A DNA stretch of 64,000 nt. Source: Sesamum alatum. Its lineage: Eukaryota > Streptophyta > Magnoliopsida > Lamiales > Pedaliaceae. Positions 24,055 to 35,099 of this stretch are shown here, piece after piece (positions within the stretch are counted from its first letter, which is position 1; each line of letters opens with the position of its first letter). A program made the position numbers and the translations under genes. The notes under the pieces are model-generated. The model was given only the letters and a program-made list of their open reading frames with translations. It made no database searches and was not told the origin of the DNA. The stretch is from NCBI GenBank assembly GCA_034509735.1, contig JACGWO010000011.1, positions 11,255,866 to 11,319,865 on the forward strand. The letters run 5' to 3'.

Positions 24055-24642
24055 CTAGATACATTCATCTACAACACAGATATTTCTTAATTCGAGGCTA
24101 AAGAGAGCTTGTGCATACTCCCTAGCCTTTTCTGTTCTGTTTCCTTCGAAGTATCCATCTCCGATGAAGTGAATCTTGATTAACCTTCCCAGTCTATCCG
24201 CGATTGCACTTTTAGACTCTCCTTCAAGGATGCTTGCTTTGGTCTCTTCTGGGATATTATCCCATCCGATCTTTACTGACCCTTCCAAGCTTAACTCCAA
24301 AAGCTTTATGAAGTTATCCTTGTCTAGTTCCAACGTAGTTGCTGCAATTTTCATGGCTGCAACCCATTCATCTATCAGCTTCTCGATGTTTCGGAAGTCG
24401 ATAACATCTAGGTTGAGAACAGTGTCATATGGATGTAAGGGCTGGAGCATGGTCCTTGCCCATGGTGTGTTTTCAAGCACTCGACTTGGATTCCTTCCTG
24501 GAAAGGTAGGGGTAGCATTGGTGTGAAAATCTGTACCTTGTCTCATTGGATGATCCTGTGGCGGATCATTTGAGCCTGTGCTTCCCTTCGGCGGTGGTAA
24601 AGCTGGAGCAACCTCATTGGTTTGGATGTTGACTAAATCCAC
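24055..24642 (-). pseudogene. Coat-protein/gag-like region of a pararetrovirus
   Basis: An open stretch of about 195 codons without a clear ATG at its start, proline-rich at first, then an alpha-helical capsid-type segment ending in a stop at 24055. Similarity of style to the N-terminal part of caulimovirid coat proteins and its place between the coiled-coil ORF and pol support the call. The typical downstream zinc knuckle is absent because the reading frame is broken and the rest deleted. Confidence 0.5.
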
Positions 24643-24709
24643 AATTCCTAGTTGGGAAAGGATTCAGCTAACTCTTGTAGATCCGATAGATCCACTCTTG
24701 ATATCTCCA

Positions 24710-25096
24710 TTATTTTATGGATTTGATGATCTCGATGATTTGTTCTTCTTGTGTCTTTGGCTTCAAGATCTCCTTCGCCTTTCCCTTATGATGTAGGAAA
24801 GATATTGGTCCAAGGGCGTCCTTGATGCGTTTTTGATGAGATCTGGATGTCTCAGGAGTATTCCTTTGATTTCTTTTCTGATCTGTAACCTCAGTCTTCA
24901 GATCTGTGAGATCCTTTTGTAGATCTGGTAGGATTTTTAGGATCTCATCCATCTTTTGGTTCAAGAGATCTATTTTTATAGGTATATGGATTAGCCTATG
25001 TCCATAGTCTTGAACGGTCTTTTGTACCTCTCTAAGGTCCTGAGAGTACTTCGAGGTATCCGGTTCGAGTTCCCTCCAATCAGTTCCTTTAATCAT
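24710..25096 (-). CDS. Small coiled-coil protein of the pararetrovirus
   Basis: A 128-codon frame with an ATG at 25096. The middle (about residues 15-75) has heptad-like spacing of Leu/Ile with many charged residues (for example DEILKILPDLQKDLTDLKTE), as in the virion-associated protein of caulimovirids. It starts 21 bp after the stop of the preceding ORF. It stays open but is isolated among broken genes, so function today is doubtful. Confidence 0.45.
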   Translation of the reverse strand: MIKGTDWRELEPDTSKYSQDLREVQKTVQDYGHRLIHIPIKIDLLNQKMDEILKILPDLQKDLTDLKTEVTDQKRNQRNTPETSRSHQKRIKDALGPISFLHHKGKAKEILKPKTQEEQIIEIIKSIK

Positions 25097-25117
25097 TATT
25101 TTTAGAACTGTATTTTT

Positions 25118-25393
25118 TCAGGAATCTACCTGTTCCGAATCTCCTAGCTGGATTCTTCCATGGATCTCAGCTCCCTGTAGACGTCTCATCACATTTTTTG
25201 GTAACGCCTCTCGGACATGGCGATTTCTGTGCCATTCCTCTCTTTCTTCCTTTGGAAGAAGTGACGCATCGACCAACCTTGGAATTTTGGCGATGGTTCT
25301 AAGAATTTCCATAAGAAATTCAGTTTTCTGTATTTTCAGAATCTGAAAATATTCCCTGTTTTCAGTGTAACTCGAACTTTCGTTTGGTTCCAT
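25118..25393 (-). CDS. First small ORF of the pararetrovirus (unknown function)
   Basis: A frame of 91 codons from an ATG at 25393 (Met-Glu-Pro-Asn-Glu), about 75 bp downstream of the primer-binding site. It contains a Leu/Ile-rich helix and a basic Glu/Arg segment. Small first ORFs in this position occur in several caulimovirid genera, but no family assignment is possible here. Confidence 0.4.
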   Translation of the reverse strand: MEPNESSSYTENREYFQILKIQKTEFLMEILRTIAKIPRLVDASLLPKEEREEWHRNRHVREALPKNVMRRLQGAEIHGRIQLGDSEQVDS

Positions 25394-25467
25394 GCTTTTA
25401 AAGATCTCCTCCGTTAGGGATAAAATATCAATATGTAATATAAATAAATATTTCTTCAATAAACCTA

Positions 25468-25480
25468 GGCTCTGATACCA
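25468..25480 (-). promoter_or_regulatory. Primer-binding site for initiator tRNA-Met
   Basis: On the minus strand TGGTATCAGAGCC, complementary to the 3' end of plant initiator tRNA-Met. It primes minus-strand DNA synthesis in caulimovirids and in many copia elements. It lies just upstream of the first viral ORF, the expected place. Confidence 0.8.
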
Positions 25481-25597
25481 TTCTCAGGCATAGGGTACAG
25501 GCATAGGGTACTAAATCTGAAAATCTTGGGCAAAAACGGACAAAATCCGTGCGAAAAATAAATTTAGGGACTAGAAATGATATTATCAAAAGATGAG

Positions 25598-25775
25598 GGT
25601 TGGTACTAAAACTGTCAGTTTTATAACTAAGGTATTATATTTGCAACTTTTATAAACTACGGTATCAAACTTGTCAGACTCCTCATTGTGGGGTACTGAA
25701 ATTGACTTTTTTAAAAAGTACGGTATTGAAATTGCAAAGGGGCCTATAGTATGGTACCTTCTTTGCATTTATCCC
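25598..25775 (-). repeat. Right inverted-repeat arm with ~30-bp subrepeats
   Basis: Five to six degenerate repeats of about 30 bp on the pattern GGTA(C/T)(T/C)(A/G)AAA-T(T/G)(G/T)(C/T)A, at about 25600, 25632, 25661, 25690, 25720 and 25753. The arm is the inverse of 21243-21345 and abuts the second GAGGTTGAGG. Confidence 0.65.
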
Positions 25776-25886
25776 GAGGTTGAGGAATAAGTTTGAGTTC
25801 GAATTCCATCAAACATATAGGTCTTCGTCTCATCTTACGTGTGAGTGTGTGTCTCACTTTGTGTAAATTATCTATATTAATTTATA

Positions 25887-26138
25887 TCTATACTATTATA
25901 TAAAGTAAACCCCGTTTTCACTAATAAATGGCGGTTACTTATACCGCAACACCAATTTTTTGACTATACCGATAATACCCCTAAGTTAGTTTTCATTTAT
26001 TTTCTTTCTTTATTTGTTTCTTTTTTTTAAAAAAAATGCAATGTGTTGATTAATATGTATATTTTCTTATTTACAATAACTTTAAAGCGTGCAATATTAT
26101 TTTATATGCACGCAGGGACGGCGTGCCACGTCGACTAG
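25887..26138 (+). mobile_element. Non-autonomous Helitron
   Basis: A 252-bp element that begins TCTATACTATTATATAAAG after A and ends with a perfect 6-bp stem (GCACGC 26108-26113, GCGTGC 26121-26126), then CCACGTCGACTAG followed by T. It shares its 5' end with the element at 8721. No protein. Confidence 0.85.
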
Positions 26139-26556
26139 TTAATATAAAAAGAAAAGGTCCTACACACTCACAAATGACGGTTAATGACACCGCTGCATCA
26201 TTTTTTGTGAAGTCAAAATACCCTTTAACCGATAAGATAACTAACTTGTTTAACTTTCAAATTCTATATTAATTGATAAACTAATATAAAAAGGAAAGAC
26301 CATACACACTCACAAATGACGGTTAATGACACCGCTGCACCATCTTTTGTGAAGTCAAAAATGCCCTTCAACCAATAAGATAAGTTAGATAATTAACTTA
26401 ATTAACTTTCAAATTTTACATTAATTGATAAATTAGTTTCTTTTCTTAGTGTGATGTATTGATTTATATTTCGCTCTTATTTATAATAATAAATTTTAAA
26501 GTGTGAAAGAAAATATTTATTATATGCACGCAGGGATAACATACCACAACGACTAG
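26139..26556 (+). mobile_element. Helitron-like copy with internal tandem duplication
   Basis: It ends in the same hairpin region (ATGCACGCAGGG) and CTAG at 26553-26556 followed by T. The canonical 5' TCTATACT is missing. Instead a ~140-bp segment (start AATATAAAAAG, with CACTCACAAATGACGG) is repeated in tandem at 26141-26280 and 26281-26420. Confidence 0.65.
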
Positions 26557-27397
26557 TATATAAAAAAAGGCCTCCTACACTCACAAATAGTGGCTAACGA
26601 TACCGCTGTATTAATTTTAAATATGACAATTATACCCCTATGACAAATATGACACAACGGTTACTTTTTTTTTTAATAACAAAAGTGATTCCGTCATTTT
26701 AACAGCACTACACCAATTCTTTTGTTGTGCAAATAATACCTTAAGTTGGTTTTCTTTTGTATCTTTTTTAGAATGTTATTTGTTCTTATATATATATATA
26801 TATATTACTTTAACTTATAATATATTTTAAAATGTAAAAAGTTATTTATTATAGGGATAGTCACACTTCCCTCTTTTGAGGTTTAGTGTAATTATATCTA
26901 GTACCCTTAAGATTTTTTTATATCTACCAAATAGGTCACTCCGTTAGTCAAAATTCTTTGGATTTGTTGATATTAACAAAAAAACTGAATGGAAATCGAT
27001 ATTCTACCTCAATTGACTCATTACTGGCTTATTGTAAGTCAAACAAATTTTTTTCTGACTAAACTATCCTTATAACGGTGAAGATATACCTTCTCACATG
27101 CATTAACGTGTGGAGATGTATCAATGTAGTTTCATTATAAAAATATTTATTTGCCCGACAATACTGTAAGTCAATCGATGTAAATATCGATTTTCATTCA
27201 TTTTTTTTGCTAATATCAATAAATTCGATGAATTTTAACTAATGAATGGACTTATTTGTTAGACAGAAACAAACCCTAAGAGTATTAGATGTAATTTTTC
27301 AAACTACAAACAATTTATATGTAATTACATCATACATTAGAGAAAAAAAGTATAATTATTTTTTATTATATGCAAGCAAGAATAACGTGTTAGCTAG
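26557..27397 (+). mobile_element. Third Helitron-like end, containing a MITE D copy
   Basis: Begins with the shared CCTACACTCACAAAT text and ends at ATGCAAGCAAGAATAACGTG ... GCTAG (27394-27397) followed by T, a decayed Helitron 3' end. A family D MITE (GGGATAGTCACAC ... GTAATTAC, about 26854-27360) is nested inside. A (TA)n stretch lies at about 26788-26806. Confidence 0.55.
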
Positions 27398-27715
27398 TTA
27401 AAATAAAATAAAATTGAGGAGATAGGAGAGAGGAGAATAATAAGAACCAACTACCAAATATGACTGGCAATAATGAGAATAATAACTAGTGCCAATGATG
27501 AAGTGCACACTTTTCTTGCAGGCCTGTTGGTTTGAGGTTGCCGTAAAACTCGCTGTCGCTTCCCCTTTTATTCAACCCGAAGGTCCTAAACAAATACCAA
27601 ACAAACAAAGCCAGCCTTAATAACTGGCATATAAGACTGTGTGTGTGTGTGTTAATTTAAGCCGAATATTAAGCACTACACCTCATCCAACACATATCTT
27701 TATGATAATTAATGT

Positions 27716-27746
<31 letters not shown>

Positions 27747-28657
27747 ATGCAGAGAGATTTTTGGGGGATGATTGTCTGTCATTAATATTTGTTTATTGTC
27801 TGATAGAAAATGAATTAAGGGAAAAAAGAAAAATCTTTTTTTGGTTGAAGGGAGTGGTGGAGTTTGTGCTTGACATTCATCAAACATGTGAAAAATCTTG
27901 GATTCTTGTTGTGATTGTTGTCCCGGAAAATTTGGAATCTGGGCGCCGGAGTTCTTGATTTTCAGGCGAAATTTGGAGGTGGGATTCGAAGGATTTCTTC
28001 GGGTTCCCTGGAAATTTTCCGACAAGGGCATTGCGGAATCTTGATGTTGAAGGGAAACAGCGAAGTGGGTGTTTGAATTTTCCTCACTTCGATAAAATTT
28101 TCCCGGAAGTTTGTCAAATGGGTTATGAAGATCAAATTTTTATCCTGTTTTCTTTCCTCTAATTAGGAGTTGACGCAGCTTCTTACAGCTGATAATCTGT
28201 CTTTATCAAGACATAATTGTTTACTTCATGACATATATTAAAGTTCAAGTGGCAATTGCAAACAGGTCTGTGATGGTGAAATCTTTTCTTTCTCCTGCTC
28301 TTGAATTATAACCCTTTGGACAATCAATCAGAGCTCAGTGAGATGCTGATAGTTACAACAGATTGTTTTACAGATGTTTGTAGATAGGTAAAGATTGGTT
28401 CGGGGTTAGTTACTGTTTAGGTACAAAACATGGAAAATGCGTGTAAAGAGTTGGTGAATTTGTCATGTTAGGAGATTCCTCGGATGGTTTAAAGGTTAAG
28501 GAACACTAGTGTTTGCATAGAGACAGGCAAAACAGATGTATGTGTCTGCCTGTCTGTATTCTGTTGTTATCTCATTTTTGTAATAGAGAGGATCATCATT
28601 TCAGAGCTTTGATCTGATCTTGATTCATGTTTGTGGGATTGTGTAAATATGATGACC
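27398..28657 (+). promoter_or_regulatory. Promoter and 5' leader region of XBAT32
   Basis: 1.26 kb of normal-complexity sequence between the last Helitron end and the XBAT32 start codon. It holds a (GT)n patch at about 27639-27652 and a (GA)n tract at 27717-27743, typical of plant core promoters and leaders. Several ATGs lie downstream of the GA tract (for example near 27746, followed by a short upstream ORF), so the true leader may be spliced. No unambiguous TATA box was found, so the transcription start is not placed. Confidence 0.5.
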
Positions 28658-31600
28658 ATGAGATTTTTTAGTCTGGTGGGCAATTCTTTCGGATGTTCTG
28701 CATCGGGAGAGCGTCTCGTCTCCGCAGCAAGAGATGGGGATCTTCAAGAAGCCAAGGCTTTGTTGGAGTATAATCCTCGCCTTGCACGGTATTCCACCTT
28801 CGGTGTTCGTAATTCCCCGTTGCACTACTCTGCAGCTCAGGGTCATCACGAGGTACGTCGATCTTCATGATCATCTATCTGATGGATTGGGTGCAAACCG
28901 TGCAATTAACTTTGTTCATACAGTGCAATTCTTCCTTTAGTAGTAAGTCATTAACTTGGATTATAATCTAAATTCCTTGTCTTTAGATTGTTTCACTCTT
29001 GCTGGAGTCTGGAGTTGATATTAATCTCAGAAACTATCGAGGGCAGGTTAGATTTTATTTCTTAGTTCGTCTTTTTTCATAGTTGTTTGGGATATATTGA
29101 CAATTACCAAATTCAGTTCTTTCAATGCTATAGCAAAATGATGGTTAATGGCTGTGTTTGGTCGTTGATTGCTCGATGATCAATACTTTAGTAGGTAACT
29201 AAGAGTGTTGTATTCTTTCTCTTGTGGCAGACTGCTCTGATGCAAGCTTGTCAATATGGTCATTGGGAGGTTGTTCAGACTCTGATACTCTTTAGAGCCA
29301 ATGTATGACAGATTATGACGGCTTTATGGTTTCAAATCGCTACTATTTCATAAGTTGAAATTCATGTTGGTAATAGTACTAGACACGTTTATGATTGTGT
29401 TGTTTCATAGATCCACAGAGCCGATTACCTCAATGGAGGAACTGCACTCCACTTAGCTGCTCTGAACGGCCATTCTCGATGCATCCGGCTTCTCCTTGCT
29501 GATTACATTCCCAGTATTCCCAATTTTTGCAGTATCTTAAGGAAAAAATCAAAAACTAATGAATCTGTTTTAGAGTTCGATGAAGGGTACGCCATTCGAA
29601 ATTTTGTTTTGAATTACGTAAATTTCCTATAAAGTTAGCTAAGTAGGTCTGAATTTCCTATGTGTCTGTCAGTGCACTCTATGAAGTAATCAATAGACCT
29701 GCCGATGGAGGCGTCACTGCCCTTCACATGGCGGCCCTGAATGGGCATGCTGAAACTCTTCATCTTCTTCTCGACTTAGGGGCTTCAGTATCTGAGATAA
29801 CGGTTGAAGATGGCACTACAATTGATTTAATAGGTATGCAGATATTTCATTCTTTTGCAGTCATACAACGTTCCCAGCGAATTCTTACTGATTTATGTTT
29901 AATTTTCTGTCTAAGACTAAGTATCGAGAATAATACCAAGCAATTCTCGTTCATTTCTCGTGTTTGATATATTTTTTGTTCCTCTCTTGATACTTTGTTA
30001 TGGTATTGACATTGAGCTTTCCAGAATGAAATCTCAATGGACACCTCTCTTTGCCTTGTCAGAGCAGAAATGATTTTCGACCCTCTTTAGCACTTTCTCT
30101 GATTAGATCAAATTAAGACACCTTTACAAGAATCTAGCTGCGTAATAATGTCACTGTAATCTTAACGGCAAAGTTGCCCGGTAAAGACGCCAACAACTTC
30201 TTTTCCGTTATTTGCTCTGCTCTTTAGAATCATTTGCATCCTCAATAAATTGTGTGCCTTGTTCCTCTTGTGCTCTCAAACTTCACCATATCTCAGCTTT
30301 ATCGGCTTATTTTTGCTGAACTGCTGCTCCCTCCAAAATTAGAATGTTTATTTATTTTAATATCGACCAAATCAAGAAATTCTGATTATTGTATAATTTC
30401 CTTACAAGTTCTTAAAACATAAATTTCAATCTCATTCGTGATTTTTCCTCTGAAATAAACCTGTTTTGCTGTAAGTTCTAGTTGTTGCTCGTGATTTGAT
30501 GACACCAGCAATAGGATGTTTCTTAGTGCTTGTTTGAACATGCATTTTGATAAGCAACCAGAGTGCTTCCCTGATTTATTTAAAGCGACTTCTAAGAACT
30601 GAATCCCTGGAAGAAAAGGACACTAAATTGGATAATATCATTGCGTTTGGATCTATAGAATTGGACGGATTAATGAAATATCTGTCCAAATTTGAGCAGA
30701 AGTGTTCTAATTCCATTTCTAAGGCTTTCAGTTACTAGATGCCAAACACTGCATTAGCTATCGTTTTGCAGTACGCAGACTTTGATGCTTAAATAAACTT
30801 CAATGTAGCTGTAGATGAATAAATGATTAGGCTGCAGAACTGTAGTTCGATTCGATCAAAGGCTGTCTGAACACAAGTTTTTACATGGAATATCAAAAGC
30901 ATCAAATTTTATACTCTTCCGTTAGCGACATTCAAATGATGAAACTCTCGCATTTTTAAATCCTGATGATGGTGCTATCTGAAACCTATTAATTCCAAGA
31001 ATACACACTTTTTCTCCCGACAGGTGCTGGAAGCACACCACTCCATTATGCTGCATGTGGTGGAAATGCGCAGTGTTGTCAGGTTGGTTTATTTGGTGAC
31101 AAAATAAATATCAATCTCCACTGAAATTTGCTCGAAATGTAATTTTGGTTTGGCCATTTTCAGCTTTTGATCGCTAAGGGTGCCAGTCTGACGACAGAGA
31201 ACGCAAACGGGTATGCAAGTCTCATGTTCCATATGTATTGAGTAGTTGGCTAGAATACTTTTATACTTCATTTGGATTAATAGATTTGGAACTAAAGGTC
31301 GTAAGTCCTCGTCGTCTGCTGGTCCTTTTTACCTGTGAAATGCGAGAGAGTATTTACTGTCAGAGGCACGGCTAATAGGAACATGTGGATTTCTGTAAAA
31401 TCGACTGTTTTTTCTATCATACGACGGTCTTTTTCATGTTACATTCAGTCAACAAAGTTTACACCTTGTCTGATGATGTATAAGATCGTTTTATTCCTTA
31501 ATGGATTATATTATCACAGTTTTTTTGGTCATTGAAAATTTGAAAGCTTTAACCTTTTATTACTTCCTGTTGAGCATTTTTCTCGTCCAACTTATTTTTC

Positions 31601-32655
31601 TCTCATTGCATGCACAAAGATGGAGCCCGTTGATGGTAGCTCGTTCATGGCATAGAGATTGGCTTGAGGAGATTTTAACCGAGCGACCAGAAGGCCAACC
31701 AAGACTTAGTCCTTCACCATACTTATGTCTTCCTCTCATGAGCATTGTCGAGATTGCTAGGTGAGCAGAAGCCACACTATTTCCCACGAGCATCGTCGAG
31801 TAATGAAATTAACCAATTCCCATGGCGGACATAAGACCGTCGAAACTAGAATCATGGCCTCGTTTATTTTTATATACAAACTGAACCGTGTAGGCTGGCA
31901 TGAGTTCTTTTTGATACTAATTTCTCCTCGGCTGCAGGGAATGTGGATGGGGAGGCAACGATTCACCTTCGACGTGTTTAGATCCGTGTGTCGTTTGCTT
32001 AGAAAGAAAGTGCACAGTTGCTGCTGAAGGTACATTGGGTCCAACTCTCTGATTACATTGACAGAGAACAGAAAAGTTTTCAAACACCTGAGTTTCTGAT
32101 TTGTGTAATAAATATATCTATCATGCAGGTTGTTTCCATGAGTTCTGCACTCATTGCGCTCTGTATCTATGTACAAATAGCACATCGACAGTCTCACACG
32201 GGCCGCCCGGCTCAATTGCCTGCCCTTTATGCCGGCACGGCATAGTTTCTTTCGTTAAGCTTGAGGGGACAAGGCCGATCATCAAAGAAATCTCAAGAAC
32301 GAGCATATCCTTGCCCTTCTGCACTTGTTCGGCTGAGGTTCCAGAATCGGCAGACGCGCTGGAAACACCCTTCTGCAAGCCGGATTTCCATTGTGGCCGT
32401 CTTTCTCCTCTAGGTTCTTCTTTCCGCTCCCTCAGCTGCAAACGGTTCCCTTCGGTGAAAATCAACCCCGGCCTTTGCATGGGAGCTCCAGAAACTAGTC
32501 CGTGTTTGGTTCCAAGAACCTCGGACCGAAGCCTCCGGAGCCAGTTGGTTAGATGTTCGAGATCGTCGAGCCTTAGGCGCTCGACGTCTCAGAACGAGGG
32601 TAGGAGATGGTGGTGTTCTTTCAATCAATCTATGGGAACTGGAAGCAGCTGCTAG
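28658..32655 (+). CDS. XBAT32: RING-type E3 ubiquitin ligase with ankyrin repeats, XBAT32 orthologue
   Basis: Ten exons: 28658-28852, 28987-29046, 29231-29302, 29411-29586, 29673-29833, 31024-31082, 31164-31210, 31620-31760, 31938-32029, 32129-32655. All introns are GT-AG; the joined frame is open for 509 codons, against 508 in Arabidopsis XBAT32, and ends TAG at 32653. The start is the third of three nearby ATGs (28649, 28652, 28658), chosen because XBAT32 proteins begin [19 protein letters not shown]. Five ankyrin repeats lie at about residues 49-80, 82-114, 116-145, 180-213 and 222-257. A complete C3HC4 RING follows: C321, C324, C336, H338, C341, C344, C366, C369. The C-terminus is Ser/Arg-rich. 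In Arabidopsis XBAT32 ubiquitinates the ethylene-synthesis enzymes ACS4 and ACS7 and promotes lateral roots. No premature stop or lost zinc ligand is seen. Intron 5 is long (1190 bp). Confidence 0.95.
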
Positions 32656-33350
32656 AGATTGATGGAGTTGTTAGTTCCACGACCGACGTACTCAGTTTCA
32701 TGTGCACAATTTTCTTTGAAAAAGAATAATTATCAGGAAAATTAAGCTGGTAATTATTGTGTATGAAAATTTAATTTGTGTAAATATGTGAAATTTGTCA
32801 TGATTTTCCAAAGGGACATCATCAAATTGCTGTATTTGTTAGATGAAACTACTCTGTTGTGGTGCCCTTAAAATGCCAAAATTAGAAGAGGATGTTCTCT
32901 TGTGATTTGCTGAAATTTTGTATTTGAGAAAGGAAATAATAAGAATTATATTTTTAAAGGAGTTTGGTACGATGATGTCTTGCTCGAATTATAAGGTTGT
33001 CGCGTCGATATTCTATAATTATGAGATCTTGAGTTTGACTTTGAATAATTAGATATTGGTTCCCGATTGAATTTTTTATATGATATTTACTGACCTTGTG
33101 TATAAAAATTATGTTATTTATTCTATTTAATGAAAGATTTAATTATGAATGAGGTGCGTATAAATTAAATAGAATAGAAAATATTATAGAATTTGGAATA
33201 AAAAATTTAATTTGATTTTTTTGTTTTAATAGTAGTCTTTTTCTTTCTTAATAGTGGTTTGTTGCTTAGGAATGTAATTTATCAAAATTTAGGCATATTT
33301 TGGACTTATTTAGATTTGACATAAGAATTGAACTAACTGATACAAATTTA
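32656..33350 (+). other. XBAT32 3' flank and SINE-like remnant
   Basis: The first ~300 bp are the presumed 3' untranslated region; an A/T-rich GGAAATAATAAG stretch near 32930 is a possible polyadenylation area. A SINE-like head of the second subfamily (GATGTCTTGCTCGAATTATAAGG) starts near 32972. No other gene. Confidence 0.45.
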
Positions 33351-33351
33351 A

Positions 33352-33830
33352 AGATAGGGTAAATTACAATGAAATTCTGTAAGGTTTAAACATAATTATA
33401 AATATTTTTTTATTATTTAAAAAATTACCAATACCCCTAATTTAACGATCGTCTAACAACTGACCCAATCCATTAATCTTCGTTTAAGTTTTTATTTAAC
33501 TTTTTTGGCTAACCTACTAAAATGCACTTGTGGATCATGAATTTTAATTTTACTTGTTTTGAAGTTTTTGAAAAAAACAATTATGGGCTAAGTGAATAAT
33601 TTTGTACGATTGTAAAAAAATTTCATCCGCCTCTACGGGTTTTTCTTTTTACATTTTTTCAATTATTTTTAGAAAAAGAAAAAATATCAAGAATAAAGTT
33701 AACACTTTCAATCCTCCATTCAAATTTATATAATTTCATCAAATATTAAGTGTGTTGGTAATTTTTCAAATGAAAGAATATTCATAAGTATATTAAATCT
33801 CATTGAAGCTCGTTGTAGTTAAGCCTACGT
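33352..33830 (+). repeat. Diverged MITE A relative
   Basis: Starts near AGGGTAAATTACAATGA and keeps GTCTAACAACTGACCCAATCC and a decayed inverted right end. Closest to the copy at 40613-41075, with which it shares an interior oriented opposite to 2693. Confidence 0.55.
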
Positions 33831-34990
33831 ATCTTGAGATTATCTATATAACTATGTCTACTAATTTTATGATCATAATATTGCTACTAATATGAAAATA
33901 TGTTTATAACATTGCTTATGATCTTGCAATCATTTCACTTTATTATTAATTTTTTATCAACGGACTCTTTCAATAAATTTATTTTTATTATCCACATATG
34001 TAAACAAATAGTAATATGAAATAATGATGAATAAATTTTAAACATATTCCACAATTCTAGACATGACTTTATTTCTCTTCTTATAAACTGTAAAAATCAC
34101 AAAATATTCACTGAAATATTATTTGCGATCCAATTTTACGATGTTTTACAACAGATATTCTGTACTACATTTATTAATAGGTAATGTGCGGGATTCTTTT
34201 TTTTTTTTTTTGTGCTTTTGTTTATTTATTTGTTTTTTAAATACATTTTACCCCCTCAATTAACAATCAAAAGCTTCGAACACACTATTTGTTTGTATTT
34301 TTACTTTCAATTTTTAGTTTTTGATATAATAATTAAAATAAAATATGTCTTTTTTTTGTTTGACGTCACTGTTCGATACAAAACACAGTCTTATTAACTA
34401 ATTCAAATTTATTTCATTTCGCATAATAACATATACAAAATTAAAAATACCTATTTTTCACTAAAAGCTGAAAATGAAAACACAAACAAACTAACATTTT
34501 AATGTGATTCACAGATTCTTTCTTCCACATGTACAAAAATTATCATCAACAAAAATATTTCATATTCAATTATCAAAAAAATATTAATAATTCTTGGTGC
34601 CCGGAATGTACACAGAGGTACTAATTTCCTACATTCACAATTTATTCTCAAATAATAACTTGATTGACGATGACATATGAAAGATAAAATATTGAGTACA
34701 TGTGCAAATAAATCTAATTCAAAAATTAAAAAAAATGCCAATTAATTTAATTAATTTCATCATAAATCGAAAAGAGAACTATTGCCCTCACGAATTAATA
34801 TAAAAATACTATTAAGAATATTCAGCATAATACTATCCATCATTTCATTAAGAAATAATATTCAAATTACAAAAACATAAACGCCGTACCTCAATATTCA
34901 AAGGTACTTACAATCTCAAGCTCAGGAGGAATAGACAAAAACAAAAAAGATGGGAGGTCTGAACTGGATAAAAGCAAGTACAAAAAAACA
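33831..34990. other. Intergenic, no gene seen
   Basis: AT-rich unique sequence without recognised repeats. Short frames here have no support. Confidence 0.4.
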
Positions 34991-35099
34991 CAGAGAAACG
35001 TGAATTTAGCAAAATCAAAACTAAACAAGGCAAAAGTCTTGCAAGGTCAAGAAAAAGAAAAAAAAAAATCAAAAGTACAAAAACTACGTAAAACTAAAA

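Larger units (their letters stand above)
21233..25785 (-). mobile_element. Endogenous pararetrovirus block inside long inverted repeats
   Basis: A 10-bp direct repeat GAGGTTGAGG sits at 21233-21242 and 25776-25785. Just inside, the two ends are imperfect inverted repeats of about 100 bp (about 70% by eye), with shared landmarks GTACC, ACTATAGG, TTGCAA, TTTAAAA and AGTCAATTT. Between them lie minus-strand caulimovirid-type parts: initiator-Met primer site, short first ORF, coiled-coil ORF, coat-like region, RNase H, a further ORF, and a promoter with as-1-like and TATA motifs. The 10-bp duplication and long inverted ends fit a Mutator-like element; whether the virus entered such an element or was captured by it is open. 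The coding parts carry stops, frameshifts and a large internal deletion. Confidence 0.65.

Noticed and set aside
27669..28031. 120-codon minus-strand frame
   Set aside because: It crosses the (GA)n tract in the XBAT32 leader; the Ser-Leu run is the repeat translated.
29662..29967. Plus-strand frame read as an independent gene
   Set aside because: It is exon 5 of XBAT32 plus read-through into intron 5.
31560..32628. Several minus-strand frames opposite XBAT32 exons 8-10
   Set aside because: They are shadows of the coding strand with no independent support.
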